A stretch of 64,000 nucleotides of DNA from Haloarcula argentinensis DSM 12282 (lineage in GTDB: Archaea; Halobacteriota; Halobacteria; Halobacteriales; Haloarculaceae). Shown piece after piece: positions 49,931 to 58,034 of this stretch. Numbering within the stretch: position 1 is the first letter of the stretch; each line of letters begins with the position of its first letter. A program made the translations under genes and the position numbers. The notes below the pieces were generated by a model that was given only the letters and a program-made list of their open reading frames with translations, had not been told where the DNA came from and searched no databases. Where the stretch lies: positions 284,581 through 348,580 of the forward strand of contig AOLX01000014.1 in assembly GCA_000336895.1 (NCBI GenBank), read 5' to 3'.

Positions 49931-51328
49931 ATGCGCCTGCACTGGCACCGCCGTGACCTCCGGGCGACGGACAACGCCGGCCTCGCCGCGGCGACTCCGT
50001 CCGACCCGGTGGTCCCGGTGTTCGTCTTCGACAAGGCCGTTCTCGACCACGCCGGCCCACCCCGGGTCGCGTTCATGCTGGACGCTCTCGACAGTTTGCG
50101 TGAATGGTACCGCGACCGCGGCAGTGACCTCGTCATTACTGAGGGCGACCCCACGTCCGTGCTACCGGCACTGGCAGCCGAGTACGGCACAGAGAAAGTA
50201 ACCTGGGGCAAGGACTATTCCGGGCTTGCACGGGAACGCGACGCGGCCGTCCGGCAAGCGCTCGACGACGAGGACGTTGCCCGCGAGGCCGTCCAGAACG
50301 CCGTGTTACACGAACCGGGCGAGATTACGACGAACGACGGCGACCCCTACAGCGTCTTCACCTACTTCGGCCGGAAGTGGCACGACCGCGAGAAGGAAGC
50401 CCCCTACGACCCGCCATCAACTGACGAGTTGGCCGATGTCGACGGCGACCCGATCCCGACGCTGGCCGATCTCGGCTTCGAGGAGCCGGAAGCGACCGTG
50501 CCCGCGGCGGGAACCGACGACGCACGCGCCCTGCTCGATGACTTCCTCGACGAGAACGTCTACGAGTACGAGGAACGCCGGGATTTCCCGGCTGACGAAT
50601 GCACCTCCCGGCTCTCGGCCCATCTGAAGTTCGGAACTATCGGCATTCGGGAGGTGTACGACCGGACGCAGGACGCCAAGGAAGGGACCGGCGGCGACCG
50701 CCGCGAGTCCGTGCGGGAGTTCCAGTCTCAGCTGGCCTGGCGAGAGTTCTACACGCAGGTGCTGTTCGCCCATCCCCACGTCGTTACCTCGAACTACAAG
50801 TCATACGAGAACCCGATAGAGTGGGAGAACGACGAAGAGCTGTTGCAGACCTGGAAAGACGGCGAGACGGGCTATCCCATCGTCGACGCGGGGATGCGAC
50901 AGCTTCGCGAGGAAGCGTACATGCACAACCGCGTCCGGATGATCGTCGCCTCCTTCCTCACGAAGGACCTGCTCATCGACTGGCGACACGGCTACGAGTG
51001 GTTCCGGGAGAAACTGGTCGATCACGACACGGCCAACGACAACGGCGGCTGGCAGTGGGCAGCCTCCACTGGGACCGACGCTCAGCCGTATTTCCGCATT
51101 TTTAATCCGATGACACAGGGCGAAGACTACGACCCGGATGCCGAGTACATCAAAGAGTACGTCCCGGAGCTACGGGACGCCGCGCCGGAAGTTATCCACG
51201 ACTGGAACGAGTGTTCGCTCACGCAGCGGCGCAACGCTGCGCCGGAGTACCCGGACCCCGTTGTCGACCACAGTGAGCGCCGCGAGCAGGCCCTGGCGAT
51301 GTTCGAGCAGGCCAGAGGAGACGACTAA
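49931..51328 (+). CDS. phr: Deoxyribodipyrimidine photolyase
   Basis: A light-driven DNA repair enzyme of the cryptochrome/photolyase family that splits cyclobutane pyrimidine dimers. The 465-residue protein starts MRLHWHRRDLRATDNAGL (antenna domain) and has the FAD-binding C-terminal part with LSAHLKFGTIGIREVYDR, QLAWREFYTQVLF, WKDGETGYPIVDAGMRQLREEAYMHNRVRMIVASFLTKDLLIDWRHG and WQWAASTGTDAQPYFRIFNPMTQ. The ATG at 49931 directly follows CTATAT, so the message may be leaderless with a nearby TATA. It is followed by sod, a pairing known in haloarchaea. Confidence 0.94.
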   Translation: MRLHWHRRDLRATDNAGLAAATPSDPVVPVFVFDKAVLDHAGPPRVAFMLDALDSLREWYRDRGSDLVITEGDPTSVLPALAAEYGTEKVTWGKDYSGLARERDAAVRQALDDEDVAREAVQNAVLHEPGEITTNDGDPYSVFTYFGRKWHDREKEAPYDPPSTDELADVDGDPIPTLADLGFEEPEATVPAAGTDDARALLDDFLDENVYEYEERRDFPADECTSRLSAHLKFGTIGIREVYDRTQDAKEGTGGDRRESVREFQSQLAWREFYTQVLFAHPHVVTSNYKSYENPIEWENDEELLQTWKDGETGYPIVDAGMRQLREEAYMHNRVRMIVASFLTKDLLIDWRHGYEWFREKLVDHDTANDNGGWQWAASTGTDAQPYFRIFNPMTQGEDYDPDAEYIKEYVPELRDAAPEVIHDWNECSLTQRRNAAPEYPDPVVDHSERREQALAMFEQARGDD

Positions 51329-51459
51329 AGCGATTTCGTTTCGCTTCACTGAACTCTCCCGGGTGCTTACAGGCGAAACGAGGCCGCGTTGTGGTGTCAG
51401 TGCTGCGGGCAGATACGGCTCCGTCTCGCTGTCCTTGCCTAGTGCTACCAAATGGCTCC

Positions 51460-51501
51460 TAAACGTTTAACAGGCAGCCGCGCGACAGATAGTGATGGAG
51501 G
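51460..51501 (+). promoter_or_regulatory. sod upstream palindrome and Shine-Dalgarno
   Basis: A perfect palindrome TAAACGTTTA (51460-51469) lies 41 bases before the sod ATG and may be TATA-like or an operator. GGAGG at 51497-51501 is nine bases before the ATG, a proper Shine-Dalgarno. This suggests a real 5' leader here, unlike many neighbours. Confidence 0.5.
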
Positions 51502-51510
51502 CGTTTTCAT

Positions 51511-52122
51511 ATGCCCGAACATTCCAATCCCGAACTGCCACCGCTCCCGTACGACTACGACGCGCTGGAGCCACACATTTCCGAACAGGTGCTCACCTGG
51601 CACCACGACACCCACCATCAGGGGTACGTAAACGGCCTCGAATCGGCCGAGAAGACGCTCGCCGAGAACCGCGAATCCGGTGACTTTGGTTCAAGCGCCG
51701 CTGCGATGGGCAACGTCACCCACAACGGCAGTGGACACTACCTCCACACGCTGTTCTGGGAGAACATGGACCCCAACGGCGGCGGTGAGCCGGAAGGCGA
51801 ACTCCTCGACCGCATCGAGGAGGACTTCGGCTCCTACGAAGGCTGGAAGGGCGAGTTCGAAGCTGCCGCATCTGCTGCCGGCGGCTGGGCGCTGCTCGTG
51901 TACGACCCCGTTGCCAAGCAACTCCGCAACGTGCCGGTCGACAAGCACGATCAGGGCGCGCTCTGGGGCTCCCATCCCATCCTCGCGCTCGACGTCTGGG
52001 AGCACTCCTACTACTACGACTACGGCCCCGCTCGCGGTGACTTCATCGACGCCTTCTTCGAGGTTGTCGACTGGGACAAGGCTGCTGAAGAGTACGAGAA
52101 GGTCGTCGGTCGCGTCGAATAA
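51511..52122 (+). CDS. sod: Superoxide dismutase (Mn/Fe family)
   Basis: The enzyme converts superoxide to oxygen and peroxide. The 203-residue protein has the four metal ligands in the expected places: His in LTWHHDTHHQGYVNG, His in GSGHYLHTLFWENM, Asp and His in LALDVWEHSYYYDYG. GGWALLVYD and GALWGSHPIL surround the site. Haloarchaeal family members usually use manganese. It has a Shine-Dalgarno at nine bases. T-rich GTTTTTTC shortly after the stop may end transcription. It is probably paired with phr in light and oxidant defence. Confidence 0.95.
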   Translation: MPEHSNPELPPLPYDYDALEPHISEQVLTWHHDTHHQGYVNGLESAEKTLAENRESGDFGSSAAAMGNVTHNGSGHYLHTLFWENMDPNGGGEPEGELLDRIEEDFGSYEGWKGEFEAAASAAGGWALLVYDPVAKQLRNVPVDKHDQGALWGSHPILALDVWEHSYYYDYGPARGDFIDAFFEVVDWDKAAEEYEKVVGRVE

Positions 52123-52279
52123 GGGACAACACTCGACGTTTTTTCGCGGATGTGCCGAGAGTCCGAGAGCCGTCTGAGCCGATAGCGGTTTCTCCAGCGT
52201 TAATATCTAACGAAAACAACAAAAAATATCGGCGCGACTGGAGCAGACTACGGAACAGCGAGGTTACGGGAGGATATAG

Positions 52280-52288
52280 TTTTATAAG
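52280..52288 (+). promoter_or_regulatory. TATA box of the permuted binding-protein gene
   Basis: TTTTATAAG at 52280-52288 ends 22 bases before the ATG at 52311, the normal distance for a leaderless haloarchaeal transcript. Confidence 0.65.
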
Positions 52289-52310
52289 ATCCGAATCAGT
52301 GGTAAGTGGT

Positions 52311-53687
52311 ATGAGTCGCGATACCAATCGGCGAGCGTTCCTGAAGCGCACTGGGGCGGTAAGCACTGTCGGTCTGCTTGGTGGATTGGCAGGCTGTTCA
52401 ACCGAACAGACCGGCGGAGACGGCGGGGATGGCGGAGACGGCGGCGATGGTGGGATGACCGGAACCGGGACCGAGTCCGGGGGCGACAGCGGTCCGGAGT
52501 CACCGGACGTGCTGATGGTCGTCGGCTATCCCCAGAGCGGTGTGCAACTGTTCAAGGACTTCTACGCCGACTACGGCGACGACGCCGCCGACATCCTCGT
52601 CACCGATGGCCTGCAGGACGGCGAACTGCCGAGTAACGTCGGCAACGATATGTCGAACGTCCGTGGCACGGCCCCGTCGGCGGCCGGGCCCGGTGTCGAT
52701 ACGTTCACAGAGCAGTTCACCTCCGAGTTCGATTACGACGAGGCCGGCGTGTTCACGTCACAGGCATACGACGCGACGGCGGTCCAGATCCTCGCGAACG
52801 TGTTGGCCGGCGAAAACGACGGGCAAGCCGTCCGGAATCACATGCGCGTCGTCGCCAACCCCGGGGGCGACACGTACGGCCCCTCCGAACTCCCAGCGGC
52901 CGTCGAAGCGGCCGCCGCGGGCGAGAACATCCAGTACGAAGGTGCCTCCAGTGCGGTCAACTTCGACGAAAACGGGGACATGGCTTCCGCGCAGTACCAA
53001 GTCTTCGGCTTCCAGGACGGCGGGGGCGTCGAATCGCTCGATACCGTCGACTTCAGCGCGGGCGACGACATCCCGCAACCGGAACCGAACGGCTCCGGGA
53101 GCGACTCCGGACGCACGATCCGGTTCGGTGTGTTGATGCCCGAAACCGGCGACCTCGGGCCGCTCGGTAGGCCGATCCGCGATGGGGCAATACTCCCGGC
53201 CCTGCAACTCGAAGGCGAAGTTGACTTCGAGTTCGACTACCAAGTCGGTGATACTCAGACCCAGGCACAGGCGGGCATCGACGCGGCCAACTCTCTTGTC
53301 AGCGCGGGCTATCCGTCGATCACCGGAGCGGCCAGCTCCGAGACGTCGATACAGGTCGCCAGAAACGTGCTCATCGACAGCGGCGTCGTCGGCTGTTCGC
53401 CAGCGTCCACGTCGCCGACGATTACCGACCTCGAAGACAACGACTACATGTTCCGCACTCCGCCCAGCGACGCCCTCCAGGGACAGGTTCTCGCGCAGGT
53501 TGGTGTGGGCGAACTCGGTGCCGAGACCGCATCGACGCTGTACGTGAACAACAGCTACGGCCAGGCGCTACAGGAGGCGTTCGCCGGCGCGTTCGAGGCG
53601 GAAGGCGGGACCATCGTCAATCAGGTCGGCTTCGAGCAACAGCAGTCCTCTTACACGTCTGAGATCAACAGCGCAATGAACCAGTAA
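52311..53687 (+). CDS. Circularly permuted LivJ-type ABC substrate-binding lipoprotein
   Basis: A 458-residue lipoprotein with Tat motif RRAFLK, lipobox LAGC (Cys29) and a Gly/Asp linker to about 64. The order of the two halves is reversed relative to type I periplasmic-binding proteins. Residues 65-248 (PDVLMVVGYPQSG to VNFDENGDM and SLDTVDF) match the usual C-terminal half. A linker with GSGSDSGR follows. Residues 269-458 (TIRFGVLMPETGDLGPLG to the end SSYTSEINSAMNQ) match the usual N-terminal half. In ordinary relatives the final residues would run straight into PDVLMVVGY. The gene is complete, with a good promoter. It probably binds a branched-chain amino acid or similar ligand for the adjacent permease. 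Confidence 0.88.
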   Translation: MSRDTNRRAFLKRTGAVSTVGLLGGLAGCSTEQTGGDGGDGGDGGDGGMTGTGTESGGDSGPESPDVLMVVGYPQSGVQLFKDFYADYGDDAADILVTDGLQDGELPSNVGNDMSNVRGTAPSAAGPGVDTFTEQFTSEFDYDEAGVFTSQAYDATAVQILANVLAGENDGQAVRNHMRVVANPGGDTYGPSELPAAVEAAAAGENIQYEGASSAVNFDENGDMASAQYQVFGFQDGGGVESLDTVDFSAGDDIPQPEPNGSGSDSGRTIRFGVLMPETGDLGPLGRPIRDGAILPALQLEGEVDFEFDYQVGDTQTQAQAGIDAANSLVSAGYPSITGAASSETSIQVARNVLIDSGVVGCSPASTSPTITDLEDNDYMFRTPPSDALQGQVLAQVGVGELGAETASTLYVNNSYGQALQEAFAGAFEAEGGTIVNQVGFEQQQSSYTSEINSAMNQ

Positions 53688-53716
53688 CGGAGCTGTCAGC
53701 GCCGCTTTTTTTCGAG

Positions 53717-54472
53717 TTATCCGCCGAGGAAGTCCTGCCGAACCTGCTCGTCGTTGAGGAGGACCGTCCCTTCGTCCTCGTAGCGGTTCTGGCCCTGTAC
53801 GAGCACGTAGCCCCGATCACACCGTCGCAGTGCCTCTTTCGCGTTTTGCTCGACCATCAGAATAGCCGTGCCGTCGTCGTTGATGCGGTCGATGCGGTCG
53901 AACATATCGTCGACGAGGTCGGGGGCGAGCCCGGCGGAGGGTTCGTCGAGCAACAGCAGGTCGGGATCGAGCATCAGCGCCCGCCCCATGGCGAGCATCT
54001 GCTGTTGGCCGCCCGACAGCGTCCCGGCCGACTGGTCGGACCGCTCCCGGAGAATGGGGAACCTGTCGTACACGTCTTCAATCCGGTCTTCCGGCACCTC
54101 GTCGAGGATGTACGCACCCATTTCGAGGTTCTCGCGTACGCTCAGCGACCCGAACACGTTTCCGGTCTGTGGGACGTAGCTGATTCCCTCGTAAATGATC
54201 TCGTCGGGATTGCGCTGGCTGATATCGGTCCCGCTGAAGATGACCTCTCCGCCCATGTACGTCGTCAGGCCGAAGACGGACTTCATCACCGTCGACTTGC
54301 CGGCTCCGTTCGGGCCGACGATGACGACGTACTCGCCGTCGGCGACGTCCATGTGGACGTCACTGAGGACCTGCAGGTCGCCATAGCCCGCATCGAGGTC
54401 CCGGATGGCGAGGAGTCGTTCGGCCGGGTCGGGAAGCGAGACAGCTTCGGACTCCGTCGCGCGCTGGCTCAT
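53717..54472 (-). CDS. livF: ABC transporter ATPase, LivF type
   Basis: One of two ATPases of the transporter. The 251-residue protein has Walker A GPNGAGKST, Q loop YVPQTGNVF, signature LSGGQQQMLAMGRAL, Walker B LLLLDEPSAGLAP and the switch VEQNA. It is the last gene of the livH-livM-livG-livF unit and overlaps livG by four bases. Its stop is 29 bases from the convergent stop of the permuted binding protein. Likely cytosolic face of the membrane. Transported substrate unknown beyond family type. Confidence 0.93.
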   Translation of the reverse strand: MSQRATESEAVSLPDPAERLLAIRDLDAGYGDLQVLSDVHMDVADGEYVVIVGPNGAGKSTVMKSVFGLTTYMGGEVIFSGTDISQRNPDEIIYEGISYVPQTGNVFGSLSVRENLEMGAYILDEVPEDRIEDVYDRFPILRERSDQSAGTLSGGQQQMLAMGRALMLDPDLLLLDEPSAGLAPDLVDDMFDRIDRINDDGTAILMVEQNAKEALRRCDRGYVLVQGQNRYEDEGTVLLNDEQVRQDFLGG

Positions 54473-55299
54473 ACGTCACCTCCCAGGTACGCCTCCAGTA
54501 CCCGCTCGTCCGATTTGATAGTCTCGGCGTCCCCTTCAGCGAGGACGCTCCCCTGATGCATGACGATGATGTGTTCGCAGTTGTTCATGATGACGTCCAT
54601 GTCGTGTTCGACCAGCAGGAAGGTCAGGCCCTGCTCTCGGCGGAGTTCGTGAATCCGCTCCAGTAGTTTCTCTTCCAGCGTCGGATTGACACCGGCAAGT
54701 GGCTCGTCCAGCAAAATCATCTCGGGGTCGGTCATCAGGACCCGCGCCATCTCCAGCAGTTTCCGCTGACCGCCGGAGAGATTACCGGCGTTCTCGTGGG
54801 CGAGATGGTCGATCTCGAAGAACTCCAGCGTCTCCCACGCGCGGTCGCGAACAGCCGTCTCTGCCTCGATGACGTCGCCGCGCAGCCCCGGTGTCACCGA
54901 CCGGATGACCGACTCGCCGACCTGTCCACCCGGCGCGAGCATCACGTTCTCTATGACGGTCATCTCGGACAGCTCGCGGGCGATCTGGAACGTCCGGACC
55001 AGCCCGCGGTTTGCGAGTGTGTACGGTGGGAGCCCGGTAATGCTCTGGCCGTCGAAGGTGACCCGGCCACCAGTCGGCTCGTGAATGCCCGTGATGCAGT
55101 TGAACGTCGTCGACTTGCCGGCCCCGTTCGGACCGATGAGGCCGGTGAGGGACCCCTCTGCCACGGAGAACGTCGCCCCGTCGACCGCGACAACGCCGCC
55201 GAACTCCTTGCGGAGGCCGTCGACTACCAGCAGCGGCGATTCGATCGCATCGCTCGTGACGGCGGTTTCCTGTCGCGGTGCAGCGTCGGGTTCACTCAT
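54469..55299 (-). CDS. livG: ABC transporter ATPase, LivG type
   Basis: The second ATPase of the transporter, 276 residues. Walker A is GPNGAGKST, the Q loop has LVRTFQIAREL, the signature is LSGGQRKLLEMARVL, Walker B is MILLDEPLAGVNP and the switch is VEHDMDVI. The family-specific LivG insert after the Q loop is present. The ATG at 55299 is chosen, giving an eight-base overlap with livM. An upstream ATG at 55335 would lie deeper in livM. It forms a heterodimer with LivF. Confidence 0.93.
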   Translation of the reverse strand: MSEPDAAPRQETAVTSDAIESPLLVVDGLRKEFGGVVAVDGATFSVAEGSLTGLIGPNGAGKSTTFNCITGIHEPTGGRVTFDGQSITGLPPYTLANRGLVRTFQIARELSEMTVIENVMLAPGGQVGESVIRSVTPGLRGDVIEAETAVRDRAWETLEFFEIDHLAHENAGNLSGGQRKLLEMARVLMTDPEMILLDEPLAGVNPTLEEKLLERIHELRREQGLTFLLVEHDMDVIMNNCEHIIVMHQGSVLAEGDAETIKSDERVLEAYLGGDV

Positions 55300-56575
55300 C
55301 TGTCTCACCTCCGGATCCGGACTGCGCTCTGTCAAGGCTCACGCTCGTTGCGGGTTCGTTCCGGTGGCCGAGCAGTCCCTCCGGCTGGTTCTGGATGATG
55401 TATATCAGCACGACGCCGATGAGGACGAACCGGAGCGTGCTGACGTTGCTAATGGTGTATGCAAGGAGGGGAAGCGGGTCCAGCGACCCGAGTCCGGCGA
55501 CTGCGTCGATGATGTTGCCAGGTGCACGAGTGCCGCCCAGCGAGACGTTCTCGCCCAGCCGCGCGGGCAGATAGAACAGCAGCCCGGAGAACGTCGCCGC
55601 GCCGATGATGCTCCCGGTGTTAGATCCGGAGCCGCCGATGATGAGCGCCGCGAACACGTAGAACGTAATCGTCGGTCTGAACTGCTGTGGGCTGACGTAG
55701 CCCGCCTGTCCGCGGAACAGGACGCCGGCCAGCCCCATCAGCGCACAGCCAATCATGAACGTCTTGATCTTGAACCGCCGGGTGTCTTTGCCGAGTGACT
55801 GGGTCACAGTCTCGTCCTCGCGGATCGCCTTCAGCACGCGACCGAACGGCGAGTTCGTGATACGGGCGAGCACCCAGTAGCTCGCAGCCACGACCAGCAG
55901 GAGGAGTATCCCGTACGTGAGGTTCGCCAGGTTCGGCCCGGAGACGCCGACGCCCTCCGCGGCAGCTACGATCGGCTGCCCAACGCCGTTGATGAACGTC
56001 GACGCGACCTCATTCGCGGACTTGAACGAGATCCCAGTCGCGCCGCCGGTTCCGAACGGGACTCCGAACAGCGACACCTCGGCGAGGCCGTCCCAGTTGA
56101 CGATGAGCCGGATAATTTCGGAGAACGCGACCGTCACGATGGCGAGATAGTCGGCCTTCAGTCGGAGCGCCGGCAGTGCCGCGAGCCCGCCGATAATGGC
56201 GGCCATCACCATGCCCCCGATGAGGCCGACCCACAGCGGGAGGCCGAGGCCAGGGACCGCCCCGGCAGCCGGGTCCGTCGGCGCGGTGAGAACCGCCGTC
56301 GTGTACGCGCCAACGGCCATGAACCCTGCAATACCGATATTGAACAGGCCGGTGTACCCCCACTGGAGATTCAGTGCCAGCGCGAGGATGGCGTAGCCGC
56401 CGATGAGGACGGTTACGCTCCCGACGAAGCCGGCGGCGAGGTTCGCCCAGTTTGCCCCGCCGACAGCGATCGCCAGCACGAGCATGACGGCCCAGATACT
56501 GGCGATGAAGGCGATGACCAGTCCCACGTCCGGGAGCGCATCCAGACGGGTTCGAACAGTGTCAACAGTACTCAT
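55292..56575 (-). CDS. livM: ABC transporter permease, LivM type
   Basis: A 427-residue membrane permease with about ten helices. The cytosolic coupling region GRVLKAIREDETVTQSLGKDTRRFKIKTFMIGC is the LivM/LivH EAA-like loop. The N-terminal residues are polar, and the C-terminal tail after residue 395 is hydrophilic and acidic. It is longer than the usual LivM because of an extra loop near residue 300-360 (RLGENVSLGGTRAPGN). It overlaps livH and livG. With LivH it forms the translocation pore. Confidence 0.92.
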   Translation of the reverse strand: MSTVDTVRTRLDALPDVGLVIAFIASIWAVMLVLAIAVGGANWANLAAGFVGSVTVLIGGYAILALALNLQWGYTGLFNIGIAGFMAVGAYTTAVLTAPTDPAAGAVPGLGLPLWVGLIGGMVMAAIIGGLAALPALRLKADYLAIVTVAFSEIIRLIVNWDGLAEVSLFGVPFGTGGATGISFKSANEVASTFINGVGQPIVAAAEGVGVSGPNLANLTYGILLLLVVAASYWVLARITNSPFGRVLKAIREDETVTQSLGKDTRRFKIKTFMIGCALMGLAGVLFRGQAGYVSPQQFRPTITFYVFAALIIGGSGSNTGSIIGAATFSGLLFYLPARLGENVSLGGTRAPGNIIDAVAGLGSLDPLPLLAYTISNVSTLRFVLIGVVLIYIIQNQPEGLLGHRNEPATSVSLDRAQSGSGGETDE

Positions 56576-57687
56576 GCTGTCGACACCCCCCCGAAGATGC
56601 CGGACGGGCGCAACAACAGGACGACGATGAGTACCAGAAACGCAGAGGCTCGCGTCAGCCCGGATGGCAACCAGATCAGGGCCAGACTATCGACCAGCCC
56701 GATGAGAATCCCGCCGGCCATCGCCCCATATATCGAGCCGATGCCGCCGACGATGACAGCAGCGAAAATAAGCAGGAGTAGAATCCAGCCGAAGTTGAAC
56801 GATATCGTGCCGCTTTCGAGCACAAGCAGGTAGCCGCCGATGCCTGCCAGGCCGCCGCCGAGAATCCACGTGAGCCGGATCACACGCTCGGTCGGAATCC
56901 CGGTCACGCGTGCGAGGTCTTCGTTGTCAGCCATCGCGCGCATCGCTTTGCCGAGCTTCGTCCGCTGTAACAGCAGGTGAACGCCCAGCATCAACAGGAG
57001 CGACACCACCAGGAGAGTGATCTCGTTGTCGGTTATCGAAATCATCGAGAACAGCGTCACCCGAAGCCCACCGCTTGCGACTCCGCTTGTCTGTGTGCCG
57101 AAGACGAACGCGATGAGATAGCGCAGTGCGAGCGCGACACCGATTGACGCAATCAGCAAAGAGATGTTGTCCGTATTGCGCATGGGGCGATAGGTGAGGC
57201 GGTCGACGAGCAACACGACGGCGACCGACCCGATACCGGCGACGACGAGTCCGAGAAGCACCGGAAGGAACGTCGAAACAGTGCTCAACTGCCGCCCCGA
57301 ATTGAGCATGAACAGTTCGGAAATCGGGGCTCCGGTCCCGAGGCCGGCGGTGGTGTACGCGGTGACCCATCCCAGAAACGCCCCTGCAGTCACTGTGTCC
57401 CCGTGTGCGAAGTTGGCGAAGTCGAGGATGCTGTATGTCATCGACAGGCCGATTCCGGCGAGCCCGACCGCCAGTCCGACGAGCAGTCCGTCCACCACCA
57501 TCGAGAGCAACGAGCCCACGGTGAGGGACCCACCCAGTAACCTGGTCCCGAGGAAGAACACGGTTGTCCCAGCGAGCTTTGCAACTAAATCCAGCAAGAG
57601 GAAGCCACTTACGGCGGCCACCACTGCTGCCCCCGGCCGGTCACCCATCACCACACGGCCATCTCTTGCGAACTCGGCAATTCCCAT
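56572..57687 (-). CDS. livH: ABC transporter permease, LivH type
   Basis: The first gene of the transporter operon, 371 residues with about nine helices. The LivH landmarks are LAGIGLSMTYSILDFANFAHGDTVTAGAF, YRPMRNTDNISLLIASIGVALALRY and the coupling loop TKLGKAMRAMADNEDLARVTGIPTERV. It starts at the ATG at 57687, 28 bases after TTATTTA, so the transcript is nearly leaderless. Three ACCGG sites spaced 20 bases apart overlap or flank this promoter. It overlaps livM by four bases. The cognate binding protein is probably the convergent gene at 52311. Confidence 0.92.
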   Translation of the reverse strand: MGIAEFARDGRVVMGDRPGAAVVAAVSGFLLLDLVAKLAGTTVFFLGTRLLGGSLTVGSLLSMVVDGLLVGLAVGLAGIGLSMTYSILDFANFAHGDTVTAGAFLGWVTAYTTAGLGTGAPISELFMLNSGRQLSTVSTFLPVLLGLVVAGIGSVAVVLLVDRLTYRPMRNTDNISLLIASIGVALALRYLIAFVFGTQTSGVASGGLRVTLFSMISITDNEITLLVVSLLLMLGVHLLLQRTKLGKAMRAMADNEDLARVTGIPTERVIRLTWILGGGLAGIGGYLLVLESGTISFNFGWILLLLIFAAVIVGGIGSIYGAMAGGILIGLVDSLALIWLPSGLTRASAFLVLIVVLLLRPSGIFGGVSTA

Positions 57688-57715
57688 AGGTTACCGTTCG
57701 TTGGACCTTCCTGTC

Positions 57716-57774
57716 TAAATAACCCACCGGAAATTCATGTGAAATACCGGTGTAGAAGCCAAGACACCGGTGTC
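57716..57774 (-). promoter_or_regulatory. livH promoter with three ACCGG sites at 20-bp spacing
   Basis: The TATA-like TTATTTA (57716-57722, minus strand) is 28 bases from the livH ATG. ACCGG occurs at 57726-57730, ACCGGT at 57746-57751 and ACCGGT at 57766-57771, exactly 20 bases apart. The outermost copy sits in a perfect 12-bp palindrome GACACCGGTGTC (57763-57774). Equal spacing at about two helical turns suggests cooperative binding by a dimeric regulator. The rest of 57688-58034 (347 bases) contains no gene, only this site and the divergent promoter of the 58035 gene. Confidence 0.6.
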
Positions 57775-58034
57775 AAAACAAGAATCGCCCCCTCCCATGG
57801 TCGCGTGTCGAGCGAGAGACTAGTGATACCACGGTACAGACTGGCGAATAGAGCCACTTCGAACCCAGTGCGGACCGGGATATTCGAGCGCTCGTACGGC
57901 GCGCGATACCAGTTTCGGTCACCACCGATTTGAGCCGTACCGGTCTCGGAAAATCACCGGACACTGGCCGGATACTGGCTGAGAACAGTGCTATTCACAG
58001 CGCTTTTATGCGGTCCATCGATGATATACGACAG

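Noticed and set aside
52420..52500. Short tandem repeats of a Gly-Gly-Asp coding unit as a possible microsatellite or mobile repeat
   Set aside because: They encode the flexible linker after the lipobox, a common low-complexity feature of haloarchaeal lipoproteins.
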